Shown one piece after another: positions 16,513-23,471 of a stretch of DNA of 64,000 nt. The notes beneath the pieces were generated by a model that searched no databases, was not told the DNA's origin, and was given only the letters and a program-made list of their open reading frames with translations. Numbering within the stretch: position 1 is the stretch's first letter; each line of letters starts with the position of its first letter. The translations under genes and the position numbers were made by a program. The DNA comes from Actinacidiphila fildesensis. Its GTDB lineage: Bacteria > Actinomycetota > Actinomycetes > Streptomycetales > Streptomycetaceae. The DNA lies in assembly GCF_042652185.1 (NCBI RefSeq), contig NZ_JBHSIX010000007.1. One strand, given 5' to 3'.

Positions 16513-17322
16513 TCAGACGCTATCCGTCCGTGCGGGAGCCGTCACCGGAATCGGGCGAACAGGCGCTTCCCCGGCTGCCACCTCGACCTCCAGCAGTGAT
16601 GCGCCACGGCGCTCGGCCTCGAACGCCTCGACGCCGCCGCGCAGCCCGAACAGCCGCTTGGACAGCGCGATCCACAGCACCGCCAGCACGTTGAGGGTCA
16701 GCGTCGCGATCTTGACCCAGCTGACCTTCTCGGTCAGTTCGTAGACCTCCAGCGGCAGGAACGCGGCGGTCGCGACGACCGTCAGGTACTCCGCCCAGCG
16801 CTTGCCCCACCAGAGCCCGAACGCCTCGACGATCTCGATGAGCGCGTACACGAGCAGCGCGACGGCGACGATCACCAGCGTCGAGTGCTTGTAGTCGAAG
16901 GTCTTGCGGATGGTGTCGATGACCGGGGAGTGCTCCAGGTCGTAGTGGAAGTGCTTGGCGACCGGGCCGAAGACCGAGAGCTGATCCTCGAAGAGCTTGC
17001 GGACGGAGTCCTGGGAGTTGCTGAACTGCCACACCGCCCACGCGGCGAGCACGATGAAGACGCCGCGCACCAGCCGCTCGGCCGCCAGGAAGCGCAGGAT
17101 GAACAGATCGCGCAGCGCCCGCCCGCGCGGTACCTCGGGTGCCTGGTCGGCCGGCCCCGAGCCGTGCGGCTCGCCCAGTGCGAAGTCACCGCAGCGCAGA
17201 CAGCGCCAGACCTCGCCGACGGACGTGGTGGCGTGCAGCCGCTCGCGCAGATGGCGCTCGTCCGGCGCGTAGGTGATGTGGCCCCGGCGCGAGCAGTGGC
17301 GCCGGTCCCAGTCGAACTTCAT
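16513..17322 (-). CDS. DUF2127 family membrane protein, 269 aa
   Basis: Predicted membrane protein. The N-terminal about 50 residues carry Cys/His elements (RRHCSRRGH and WRCLRCGDF) that resemble a small zinc ribbon. Hydrophobic segments follow near residues 85-105 (RGVFIVLAAWAVWQF), 150-172, 180-200 and 205-225. The C-terminus is charged. It is the first gene of the AIM24 operon, with a 2-bp gap to the next gene. Its promoter region faces the inserted tnpB element and contains a Crp-like motif. Function is unknown. Confidence 0.8.
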   Translation of the reverse strand: MKFDWDRRHCSRRGHITYAPDERHLRERLHATTSVGEVWRCLRCGDFALGEPHGSGPADQAPEVPRGRALRDLFILRFLAAERLVRGVFIVLAAWAVWQFSNSQDSVRKLFEDQLSVFGPVAKHFHYDLEHSPVIDTIRKTFDYKHSTLVIVAVALLVYALIEIVEAFGLWWGKRWAEYLTVVATAAFLPLEVYELTEKVSWVKIATLTLNVLAVLWIALSKRLFGLRGGVEAFEAERRGASLLEVEVAAGEAPVRPIPVTAPARTDSV

Positions 17323-17460
17323 CGGTCCCGTTCCCCCGGTTGTCGTCGTCCGTCGGTGTCTTTCACGTGTTCTACGTGGAGGGGGACGCTATCGCCCTCC
17401 CTCCGGTTCTCGACCCCCGGGGCGGGCCCAGGGGAGGAGGCGGCGATAAATGGACCGCCT

Positions 17461-17476
17461 TGTGATCACATTCACA
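17461..17476. promoter_or_regulatory. Crp-type motif TGTGA-N6-TCACA
   Basis: TGTGATCACATTCACA is an exact match to the classical TGTGA-N6-TCACA cyclic-AMP receptor consensus. It also has 5 of 6 fixed bases of the Streptomyces Crp motif GTG-N6-GNCAC. It lies 139 bp upstream of the DUF2127 gene on the other strand. Before the tnpB insertion it would also have been near the DUF3817 gene. Confidence 0.5.
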
Positions 17477-17698
17477 GAGCATCCGGAGGATGCCCAGGCC
17501 TCTAGGCCGGGGAGGAATCCGGCTTCCTGCGTAGCGGGGCGGGGAGAACCGATTCGCCGGCGGGTGGATCGGCGGGAGTGGCCAGGGCGACCCCGGCAGG
17601 TGCGGGATGTCGGAGTTGATGGACAGCCGGTCGATACGTGTGCGATCGGTCACTCGTTCGTGTGATCGTCGGGGAATCCGAGCAGAGAAGCGAAAAAC

Positions 17699-17714
17699 GC
17701 GACCCTACGGTCGC
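17699..17714 (+). promoter_or_regulatory. Hairpin directly upstream of tnpB start
   Basis: GCGACC and GGTCGC form a perfect 6-bp stem around CTAC, ending 3 nt before the tnpB ATG. It occupies the ribosome-binding position, and no purine-rich site is visible. This suggests low or controlled translation. Confidence 0.45.
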
Positions 17715-17717
17715 GTC

Positions 17718-18920
17718 ATGACGACAACGGCCGCCGCCGACGGCGCCGGGCACGCCCGGTGCACCTACCGGCTTCGCGTGTCGTCCACCGCGCTCGCCGC
17801 GCTGTCGGGCGAGTGGGACCGGTGCCGGTGGATCTGGAACGAGTGCGCGGCCCGGTCCAAGAAGGCATACCGGGACCAGGAGAAGTGTGGTCCGGCCCGG
17901 CTCGACGCGATGCTGACCGAGGCCCGCAGCCGTCAGGAATGGCTGCGCGAGGGCAGCAGCGTTCCGCAGCAGCAGATCATCCGGGATTTTGCCAGGTCCC
18001 GCGCCAAAGCACTCAAGGACATCAAGGCCCGGTTGCCGGTCAAGCAGCGCGCGGGGATGCCCCGGTACAAGAAGAAGGCCCTGGCCGACCCGACCCTCAA
18101 CTACACCCAGCGCGGTTTCCGGTTGAAGGACGGACGCCTGCACCTCGCGGGGGGTATTTCGCTGACGGTGGTGTGGTCGCGGGACTTGCCCGCCGACCCC
18201 ACGAGCGTGCGTATCCACCGCGACAGCATCGGGCACTGGTACGCCTCCTTCGTCGTCAAGACACAAGCGCAGCCGCTCCCCGCGACCGGCGCCGCGCTCG
18301 GCATCGACTGGGGCGTGAAGGAAACCGCGACCACCACCAGCGACGACCACGACCTCCCCCATCCCGGGCACGGCAAGAAGGCCGCCGGGAAGCTCGCCGG
18401 ATATCAGCGGATGATGGCCCGCCGCAAGCCCAAGCGCGGGCAGGCCGCTTCGAAGGGATACCGGAAGGCGAAGCGGCAGGCCGCGATCACGCACAAGAAG
18501 ATCGCCCGGCAGCGACAGGACACTGCCCGCAAGTGGGCCAAGCGTGCCGTGACGGATTTCGATCAGCTCGCGGTGGAGGACTTCCGGCCGAAGTTCCTCG
18601 CCAAATCCACCATGGCCCGCAAAGCGGCCGACGCGGCGATCTCCGCCACCAAGCACGAACTGATCAACATGGCGCGCAAACACCAGCGCATCCTGCATCT
18701 GGTGCACCCCGCGCACACCACCATGGACTGCGGACACTGCGGAGCGAGAACCAAGCACGCACTCCCGCTGTCGGAACGTACCTACACTTGCACCGCGTGC
18801 GGAGCCGTCTCCCCCCGAGATAAGAACTCCGCCCGCGTGATGCTCGTCCGGGCTGGTCTCATCCCGGCTGGCGTTGATCGTGGAAGACCTGATAGCCCGC
18901 CGGGCCGCCAGGCAACGTGA
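17718..18920 (+). CDS. tnpB: TnpB RNA-guided endonuclease, IS200/IS605 family, 400 aa
   Basis: Cas12-ancestor nuclease encoded by the transposable element. The family uses an omega RNA from the element's right end to cut DNA next to the target-adjacent motif. The RuvC triad is complete: Asp197 (ALGIDWG), Glu287 (LAVEDF) and Asp368 (SPRDKNSA), close to D191/E278/D361 of ISDra2 TnpB. The zinc-finger cysteines 338, 341, 358 and 361 are intact. The length is full. I chose the ATG at 17718 because upstream sequence is the left end. No frameshift is visible, so the nuclease looks functional. GC content and codon use look host-like. Confidence 0.93.
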   Translation: MTTTAAADGAGHARCTYRLRVSSTALAALSGEWDRCRWIWNECAARSKKAYRDQEKCGPARLDAMLTEARSRQEWLREGSSVPQQQIIRDFARSRAKALKDIKARLPVKQRAGMPRYKKKALADPTLNYTQRGFRLKDGRLHLAGGISLTVVWSRDLPADPTSVRIHRDSIGHWYASFVVKTQAQPLPATGAALGIDWGVKETATTTSDDHDLPHPGHGKKAAGKLAGYQRMMARRKPKRGQAASKGYRKAKRQAAITHKKIARQRQDTARKWAKRAVTDFDQLAVEDFRPKFLAKSTMARKAADAAISATKHELINMARKHQRILHLVHPAHTTMDCGHCGARTKHALPLSERTYTCTACGAVSPRDKNSARVMLVRAGLIPAGVDRGRPDSPPGRQAT

Positions 18921-18929
18921 GCCAGGAAT

Positions 18930-18958
18930 CCCCCTCCTTGGGAGGGGGAGGATGTCAA
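18930..18958 (+). ncRNA. Right-end hairpin, probable omega-RNA 3' region
   Basis: The 8-bp hairpin and terminal TCAA lie just beyond the tnpB stop. In characterised elements the guide-RNA scaffold covers the tnpB 3' end plus the right end, and the guide is the flanking DNA (here starting about 18959). The exact RNA limits cannot be read from sequence. Confidence 0.45.
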
Positions 18959-18989
18959 AAGAACCGCCCCCGTCGATGATGAGGAATCC

Positions 18990-19331
18990 GTGGACATCAA
19001 GACCGCCTCCGCCCTGCGCCGGCTCCGCCTGGTCTCCGCCCCCGAGGCGGTCTCCTTCCTCCTGCTGCTGCTCTGCTCGATCCTGAAGCGCACCACCGAC
19101 TTCAACGCCGTCCCGGTCATGGGCATGGTGCACGGGGTGCTGTTCGTCCTCTACGTCGTCCTCTGGGCCCTGGCCTGGTACCGGGCCAAGTGGACGCTGG
19201 GCCGCGGCGCGCTCTACGCGGTGCTGTCCGTGCTCCCCACCGGCGGTTTCTTCGCCGAGCGCATGCTGCGCCGCGAGGCCGAGTCGGAGATCATCGCCGC
19301 CCGTGCCCGCCAGGAAGGCGTCGTCGCGTGA
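18990..19331 (+). CDS. DUF3817 integral membrane protein, 113 aa
   Basis: Small membrane protein of unknown function. Three hydrophobic segments are visible near residues 14-32 (PEAVSFLLLLLC), 45-68 (MGMVHGVLFVLYVVLWAL) and 75-95 (ALYAVLSVLPTGGFFAERML). The GTG start at 18990 is preceded by GAGGAA. The IS element ends only 31 bp upstream, so the native promoter was probably displaced or replaced. The stop overlaps the next gene (GTGA). A second DUF3817 gene lies at 28.8 kb. Confidence 0.85.
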   Translation: MDIKTASALRRLRLVSAPEAVSFLLLLLCSILKRTTDFNAVPVMGMVHGVLFVLYVVLWALAWYRAKWTLGRGALYAVLSVLPTGGFFAERMLRREAESEIIAARARQEGVVA

Positions 19332-19657
19332 TCGTCGCCTTCTCGGTCTCCCCGCTGGGCGTCGGCGAGGACGTGGGCGAGTACGTCGCCGACGCCGTCC
19401 GCGTCGTGCGGGAGTCCGGTCTCCCGAACCGCACCGATGCGATGTTCACCTCCATCGAGGGTGAGTGGGACGAGGTGATGGACGTCGTCAAGCGCGCCGT
19501 CGCCGCCGTCGAGGCCCGCGCGCCGCGCGTCTCCCTCGTGCTCAAGGCCGACATCCGGCCCGGCGTGACGGACGGGATGACGTCGAAGGTCGAGACCGTC
19601 GAGCGGTTCCTCGCTCCCGCCGCGGATTCCGCCGCGGCCCCCGCCGCCGGGAGCTGA
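19328..19657 (+). CDS. MTH1187-family thiamine-binding protein, 109 aa
   Basis: Small ferredoxin-fold protein of the DUF77/MTH1187/YkoF-like thiamine-binding family. The start is the GTG at 19328 that overlaps the preceding stop by 4 bp, giving VIVAFSVSPLGVGEDVGEYV. Family blocks are TDAMFTSIEGEWDEVMDVVKRA and RVSLVLKADIRPGVTDGM. It is cytosolic and may bind thiamine or a related pyrimidine. It is translationally coupled to the DUF3817 gene, an arrangement suggesting co-function, but no pathway is evident nearby. It ends convergently with an ArsR gene 9 bp away. Confidence 0.88.
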   Translation: MIVAFSVSPLGVGEDVGEYVADAVRVVRESGLPNRTDAMFTSIEGEWDEVMDVVKRAVAAVEARAPRVSLVLKADIRPGVTDGMTSKVETVERFLAPAADSAAAPAAGS

Positions 19658-19666
19658 CGGACGCCG

Positions 19667-20650
19667 CTACCCCCCGCCGGTGGCGAGGGTGAGGCCGAGC
19701 GGGGTCCTTTCGTACAGCACCCGGTGGCCGTCGCGGTGCGAGGTGAGCAGGCCCGCGTCGCGCAGCACGGACAGATGCGCGGAGACCGACGACAGCGCGA
19801 GGTCGTGACGGCGGGCGAGCGCGCTGGTGGTCGCGGGCGCGTCCAGGTTGGTGAGGATCGCCGCCCGGTTGGGACCCAGCAGCCGGATCAGCGGCTCGGC
19901 GGGCGCGGGGCCCGGCACGGTCCACAGGGTGGCGGTGCCGCGCGCCGGATAGACCATCGTGGCCTGCCAGGGCGGGTCGAAGCCGCTCACCACGTCCGGC
20001 CGGACGAAGACGCTCGGCACCAGCAGCAGCCCTTCGCCGCCCAGCGTCCTGACGTGGTCGGTCCGCTGGTCCACCGTGAGCGTGCCGTCCGACCAGCTCA
20101 CCTTCGGGTGCAGATCGGCGAAGAGCCGCTCCGGGCCGCCGTCGGCCAGCCGGCGCGAGTGGAAGGCCACATCGGCCTCCAGCACGGCGCGCATCCGGGG
20201 CCAGAACGGGGCGAGGAGCGTGTCCCAGACCCGGGCCATCAGCTCCGCGAGCTCGTCCACCGTCCGCGCCGGGTCGTCGAGCAGCGCCCGGGCCCGTTCG
20301 TCGGCGGCGGCACCCGGGATCACCGCCAGCGCCCTGGCCAGGTCCGCGTGGGCCACGGCCGGGTCGGTGCCGCGGACCCGGGCCAGCTCCTCGTCTATCG
20401 TGGCGAAGACCCCGTCGGGCGGCGGGCACAGGAAATCCGGGTTGTGGCCGCGCCGCGGCATCACCAGCTCGAAGGGGCTGAGATCGAGCCCACGGGCCAC
20501 CGACCGGACCTGTCGCAGCCACGGCAGGTGGTACCCCTGGCGCGCGGGTGTCCGGAGGGTACGGATCGCCTCCTGGGTCTCCCAGAGCGGTGAGATCGCG
20601 AACCGGGAGGACAGCACATCGTCGGCCGTGAAGTGCATGTGGAACGGCAT
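19667..20650 (-). CDS. ArsR-family regulator with DUF5937-type N-terminus, 327 aa
   Basis: Probable repressor of the divergent MFS transporter. The winged-helix domain is C-terminal (residues about 250-318: LDAPATTSALARRHDLALSSVSAHLSVLRDAGLLTSHRDGHRVLY). The long N-terminal part (residues 1-240) is the uncharacterised domain found with this subclass and may sense a ligand. No Cys metal-binding pair of classical ArsR was seen. I prefer the ATG at 20650 (MPFHMHFTADDVL) over an in-frame TTG 12 bp upstream. An inverted repeat in the 70-bp divergent spacer is a candidate operator. Confidence 0.85.
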   Translation of the reverse strand: MPFHMHFTADDVLSSRFAISPLWETQEAIRTLRTPARQGYHLPWLRQVRSVARGLDLSPFELVMPRRGHNPDFLCPPPDGVFATIDEELARVRGTDPAVAHADLARALAVIPGAAADERARALLDDPARTVDELAELMARVWDTLLAPFWPRMRAVLEADVAFHSRRLADGGPERLFADLHPKVSWSDGTLTVDQRTDHVRTLGGEGLLLVPSVFVRPDVVSGFDPPWQATMVYPARGTATLWTVPGPAPAEPLIRLLGPNRAAILTNLDAPATTSALARRHDLALSSVSAHLSVLRDAGLLTSHRDGHRVLYERTPLGLTLATGGG

Positions 20651-20662
20651 GACGTCTCCCAA

Positions 20663-20682
20663 GTTTCGTTTTCAGCCGAAAC
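20663..20682. promoter_or_regulatory. Operator candidate between ArsR and MFS genes
   Basis: GTTTCG and CGAAAC form an inverted repeat with an 8-bp spacer in the 70-bp divergent intergenic region, 12 bp upstream of the ArsR ATG. Position and symmetry fit a dimeric winged-helix repressor controlling both genes. Confidence 0.5.
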
Positions 20683-20720
20683 AGTAGAAGCCATGTCCCG
20701 ATGTCCGCCAGGCTGCGTCC

Positions 20721-22019
20721 ATGACAACGGAAAACTCAGACTCGGGACTTCAGAAAAGTGACGAGCCGACGTGCGACGGGACAGCGGGGACGACGGCCGA
20801 TCCCGTCGAGCCGCAGCCCGTCGGATATCGCACGGTGTTCGCGGTCCGTGAGTTCCGGCCGATCTTCGCCGCCCACGTACTGTCCATGTTCGGCAGCTTC
20901 TTCGCCGAGGTCGCACTGGCGGTACTGGTGTTCCAACGCACCGGGTCCCCGTTGCTGACGTCTCTGATCTTCGCGCTCGGCATGCTGCCGTACGCGCTCA
21001 GCGGGGTGCTGCTCTCGGGGGTCTCCGACCGGTACCCTGCCCGCCGGGTGCTCGTGACGTGCGACCTGCTCTGCGCGGCCTGCGTCGGCGTCCTCGCGCT
21101 GCCGTTCACGCCGCTGGCGCTGCTGTTCCTGCTGCGGGCGGTCCTTGCGATGATCACGCCGCTCTTCCAGGGGACGCGGGCCGCGAGCCTCGCGGACATC
21201 CTGGAGGGCGATGTGTACGTCCTGGGCCGTTCGCTGCTGAGGATCGTCTCGCAGAGCGCGCAGATCATCGGGTTCGGGATCGGCGGCCTGGTGCTGGTGG
21301 TGCTGTCGCCGCGCGCCGCGCTCACCGTGGCCGTGGGGACCTTCCTCTGCTCGGCCGCGCTGCTGCGCTTCGGCACCCTGGACCGGCCGGCGCGGGTCAC
21401 CGGCAGCGGCTCGATGATGCGGCAGTCGCTTCTCGGCGCCCGCGAGTTGCTGAGCCACCGCAGGATCCGGGCGCTGCTGCTGTGGTGGTGGGTGCCGCCG
21501 ATGTTCTTCGCGGTGGCCGAGGGGCTGGCGACACCGTTCGCCGCCGCGGCCGGCGCCGGTTCCGCCGGGGTCGGTCTGCTGCTGGCGGCGATGCCGGCCG
21601 GAACGGTGATCAGCGAGCTGGCGGCCGGCACGCTGCTGTCACCGGCCGCGCGCACCTGGATCGCGATGCCGCTCGCCGGCCTGGCCCTGGTGCCGATGGT
21701 GCTGTTCGCCTTCCACCCGCCGCTGCCGGTGGCCATCGGCATCATGCTGGTGGTGGGGCTGTGTTCCGCCTACGCGCTCGGGATGGACAAGTGGTTCGTC
21801 GAGGCGGTGCCGGAGGAGATGCGCGGCCAGGCGATGTCGTTGCTGGGCGCGGGCATGATGACGCTCCAGGGCCTCGGCATGACGATCGGCGGCGCGATCG
21901 CCGAGGTCGCCCCGCCGTACGCCGTGATCGCCGGCGCCGGGAGTCTCGGTCTGGTGAGCACGCTGCTGGTGCTGCGCTCCGTGGCGGCGACCGGCCGCGG
22001 TGTGGTGGAGGCGGTCTGA
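20721..22019 (+). CDS. MFS transporter, 432 aa
   Basis: Major facilitator superfamily permease, probably an efflux pump given its divergent ArsR-type partner. The soluble N-terminal about 35 residues are followed by about twelve hydrophobic segments. The first two are near residues 50-75 (FAAHVLSMFGSFFAEVALAVLVF) and 83-103. The loop motif between segments 2 and 3 is GVSDRYPARRVLV, a variant of the MFS signature. The sequence resembles the DHA3 group (MefA-like). Substrate is unknown. It is convergent with the FemAB-like gene. Confidence 0.88.
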   Translation: MTTENSDSGLQKSDEPTCDGTAGTTADPVEPQPVGYRTVFAVREFRPIFAAHVLSMFGSFFAEVALAVLVFQRTGSPLLTSLIFALGMLPYALSGVLLSGVSDRYPARRVLVTCDLLCAACVGVLALPFTPLALLFLLRAVLAMITPLFQGTRAASLADILEGDVYVLGRSLLRIVSQSAQIIGFGIGGLVLVVLSPRAALTVAVGTFLCSAALLRFGTLDRPARVTGSGSMMRQSLLGARELLSHRRIRALLLWWWVPPMFFAVAEGLATPFAAAAGAGSAGVGLLLAAMPAGTVISELAAGTLLSPAARTWIAMPLAGLALVPMVLFAFHPPLPVAIGIMLVVGLCSAYALGMDKWFVEAVPEEMRGQAMSLLGAGMMTLQGLGMTIGGAIAEVAPPYAVIAGAGSLGLVSTLLVLRSVAATGRGVVEAV

Positions 22020-22065
22020 GGCAGGAGATTCCTTTGCCGCTGGTCGACGCGCGTAACACCTCCCG

Positions 22066-22095
22066 GGCACCGGCCGGTTCCGGCCGGCCGGCGCC
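22066..22095. terminator. Bidirectional GC hairpin between convergent genes
   Basis: CCGGCCGG arms around TTCCGG form a strong stem in the 83-bp spacer between the MFS stop and the FemAB-like stop. It probably serves both transcripts. No T-run. Confidence 0.45.
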
Positions 22096-22102
22096 GTACG
22101 GT

Positions 22103-23287
22103 TCAGCGCCGCGCCAGGTACGCGTTCATCGCCCGGTGCAGGGTCTTGTTGACCGCGCCCTGGAGCGGCAGCTCCCACTCGCCGAGCGTCTCCACCGCCT
22201 CGCCGCCGGTACCGAGCTTCCAGCGCAACAGTCCGAACGAGCGCGCGTCCGGGTCCAGGCTGTCCGGTACGCCCCGCATGTCGTACACGGACGCGCCCAG
22301 CACGTGCGCGTCGCAGAGCATCCGCCACTGCAGCGCGTTGCTCGGCCGCACCTCGCGGCGGTGATCGGCGGAGGCGCCCGTCTGGTACCAGACGCGGGAC
22401 CCGTCCGGTGAGACGAGCAGGGTGTGCGCGGCGAGGATCTCGCCGCCGTGGCGGGCGGTGTAGAGCCGCATGGCGCCCGGCCGTTCCGCGTTCAGCACCT
22501 CGTACTGGCGCCGGTAGTAGGCCAGGTCGCGCCCCAGCCGGAAGCCGTCGCGCCGCTCCGTGACGCCCAGCAGCTCATGGAAGGCCGCCATCTCCTCCAG
22601 GCCCCCGACGGCGGTCTCCACCCCCGCTTTGGCTGCCTTCTTGACGTTCCGCCGCCATTCCTGGTTCAGCCCGGTCCACAGGTCGTCGAGGCCGCGGCCG
22701 GCCAGCGGTATCTCGAAGATCAGCCGGGGCTGGGCGTCCCCGTTGGCGCCGTCCTCGCCGCCGCGCCGCCAGCCCGCCTCGCGCAGCCGGTCGGCGACCG
22801 CGGCGCCCAGCGGGTCCACCAGGTCCGGCAGGACGTCGCCCATCCGGCGGCCGGGCGCCACCGCCTCCTTGAGGGTGCGCGCCGACCACCGCCGGTACGG
22901 CAGCGGCGGCCCCATCCGTACGGCGAAGGCGCCGGTGCCGCGCAGATGGTCCAGAAGCGGCTCCAGCAGGCGGTCCAGGTTCGGGTCGGACCAGTCCAGC
23001 ACCGGGCCCTCCGGGAGGTACGCGAACGATCTCCGGGTGCCGGGCAGCTGCCGGTACAGCACCAGTGCCGAGCCGACCATCGCCCCGGTGTCGTCGAACC
23101 AGCCCAGACTCTCGGCCGACCAGCCCGGTTTGACCCGGGCCCAGGAGGGGCTCTGCAGGAAACTGACCGAGCGCGGGCCGCGCCGCCGCACGAACGCCAG
23201 GTGTTCGTCCTCCGGGACGGGACGCAGTCGCAGTCGTGGCGCCGGGCCGGGGAGGGCGTTGCGGGCGGCGTCCTGGTGGGTGGTCAT
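22103..23287 (-). CDS. FemAB-like peptidoglycan bridge aminoacyltransferase, 394 aa
   Basis: Family member of the FemX/FemA/FemB transferases, which add amino acids from aminoacyl-tRNA to lipid II cross-bridges. Two GNAT-like halves are visible. Blocks are FLQSPSWARVKPGW (residues about 42-55), TGLNQEWRRNVKKAAKAGVE (about 215-235), YRRQYEVL, and GASADHRREVRPSNALQWRMLCDA with DMRGVPDSLDP (about 310-350). The ATG at 23287 has GGAGGA upstream; a longer in-frame extension runs into the divergent promoter and was rejected. It is divergent from a MurJ-like gene, so both probably act on peptidoglycan precursors. Streptomyces usually has more than one paralogue. Confidence 0.87.
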   Translation of the reverse strand: MTTHQDAARNALPGPAPRLRLRPVPEDEHLAFVRRRGPRSVSFLQSPSWARVKPGWSAESLGWFDDTGAMVGSALVLYRQLPGTRRSFAYLPEGPVLDWSDPNLDRLLEPLLDHLRGTGAFAVRMGPPLPYRRWSARTLKEAVAPGRRMGDVLPDLVDPLGAAVADRLREAGWRRGGEDGANGDAQPRLIFEIPLAGRGLDDLWTGLNQEWRRNVKKAAKAGVETAVGGLEEMAAFHELLGVTERRDGFRLGRDLAYYRRQYEVLNAERPGAMRLYTARHGGEILAAHTLLVSPDGSRVWYQTGASADHRREVRPSNALQWRMLCDAHVLGASVYDMRGVPDSLDPDARSFGLLRWKLGTGGEAVETLGEWELPLQGAVNKTLHRAMNAYLARR

Positions 23288-23471
23288 CGTCAAGGTCGTC
23301 CTCCGCGGTGCGGTGGGCCTGGTGGCCCGCTCACCTCTCTCACGCCCCACAGGACCGCTATGTGACAGAGATGTTCGCGACAGCGCGCACCGGTTTCCCA
23401 AGCGGCCCCGGGACGGGCAGACTTCGGCGTCTGCGCGGCCGACGGCCGCGACCGGCCGGGGAGCACAACGG

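Larger units (their letters stand above)
17616..18958 (+). mobile_element. tnpB-only IS200/IS605-type element
   Basis: Element inferred from its ends and tnpB. At the left, TTGAT (17616-17620) matches the target-adjacent motif known for ISDra2. A left-end hairpin follows 6 nt later (CCGGTCG/CGATCGG, 17627-17649, one G-T pair). At the right, an 8-bp perfect stem CCCCCTCC/GGAGGGGG (18930-18948) is followed by TCAA at 18955-18958, the type of right end seen in this family. No tnpA transposase is present, so mobility would need help in trans. The element separates DUF2127 and DUF3817 genes and ends 31 bp before the DUF3817 start. The boundaries are inferred, not proven. Confidence 0.6.

Noticed and set aside
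17490..17520. GGCCTCTAGGCC with GGGGAGGAATCC, resembling a right end of a tnpB element
   Set aside because: It is far left of the tnpB gene and lacks the TCAA end; possibly a degenerate relic but not strong enough to call a second element.
17640..17653. GTG-CGATCG-GTCAC, a match to the Streptomyces Crp pattern
   Set aside because: It overlaps the right arm of the left-end hairpin of the IS element, so it is better explained as IS structure.
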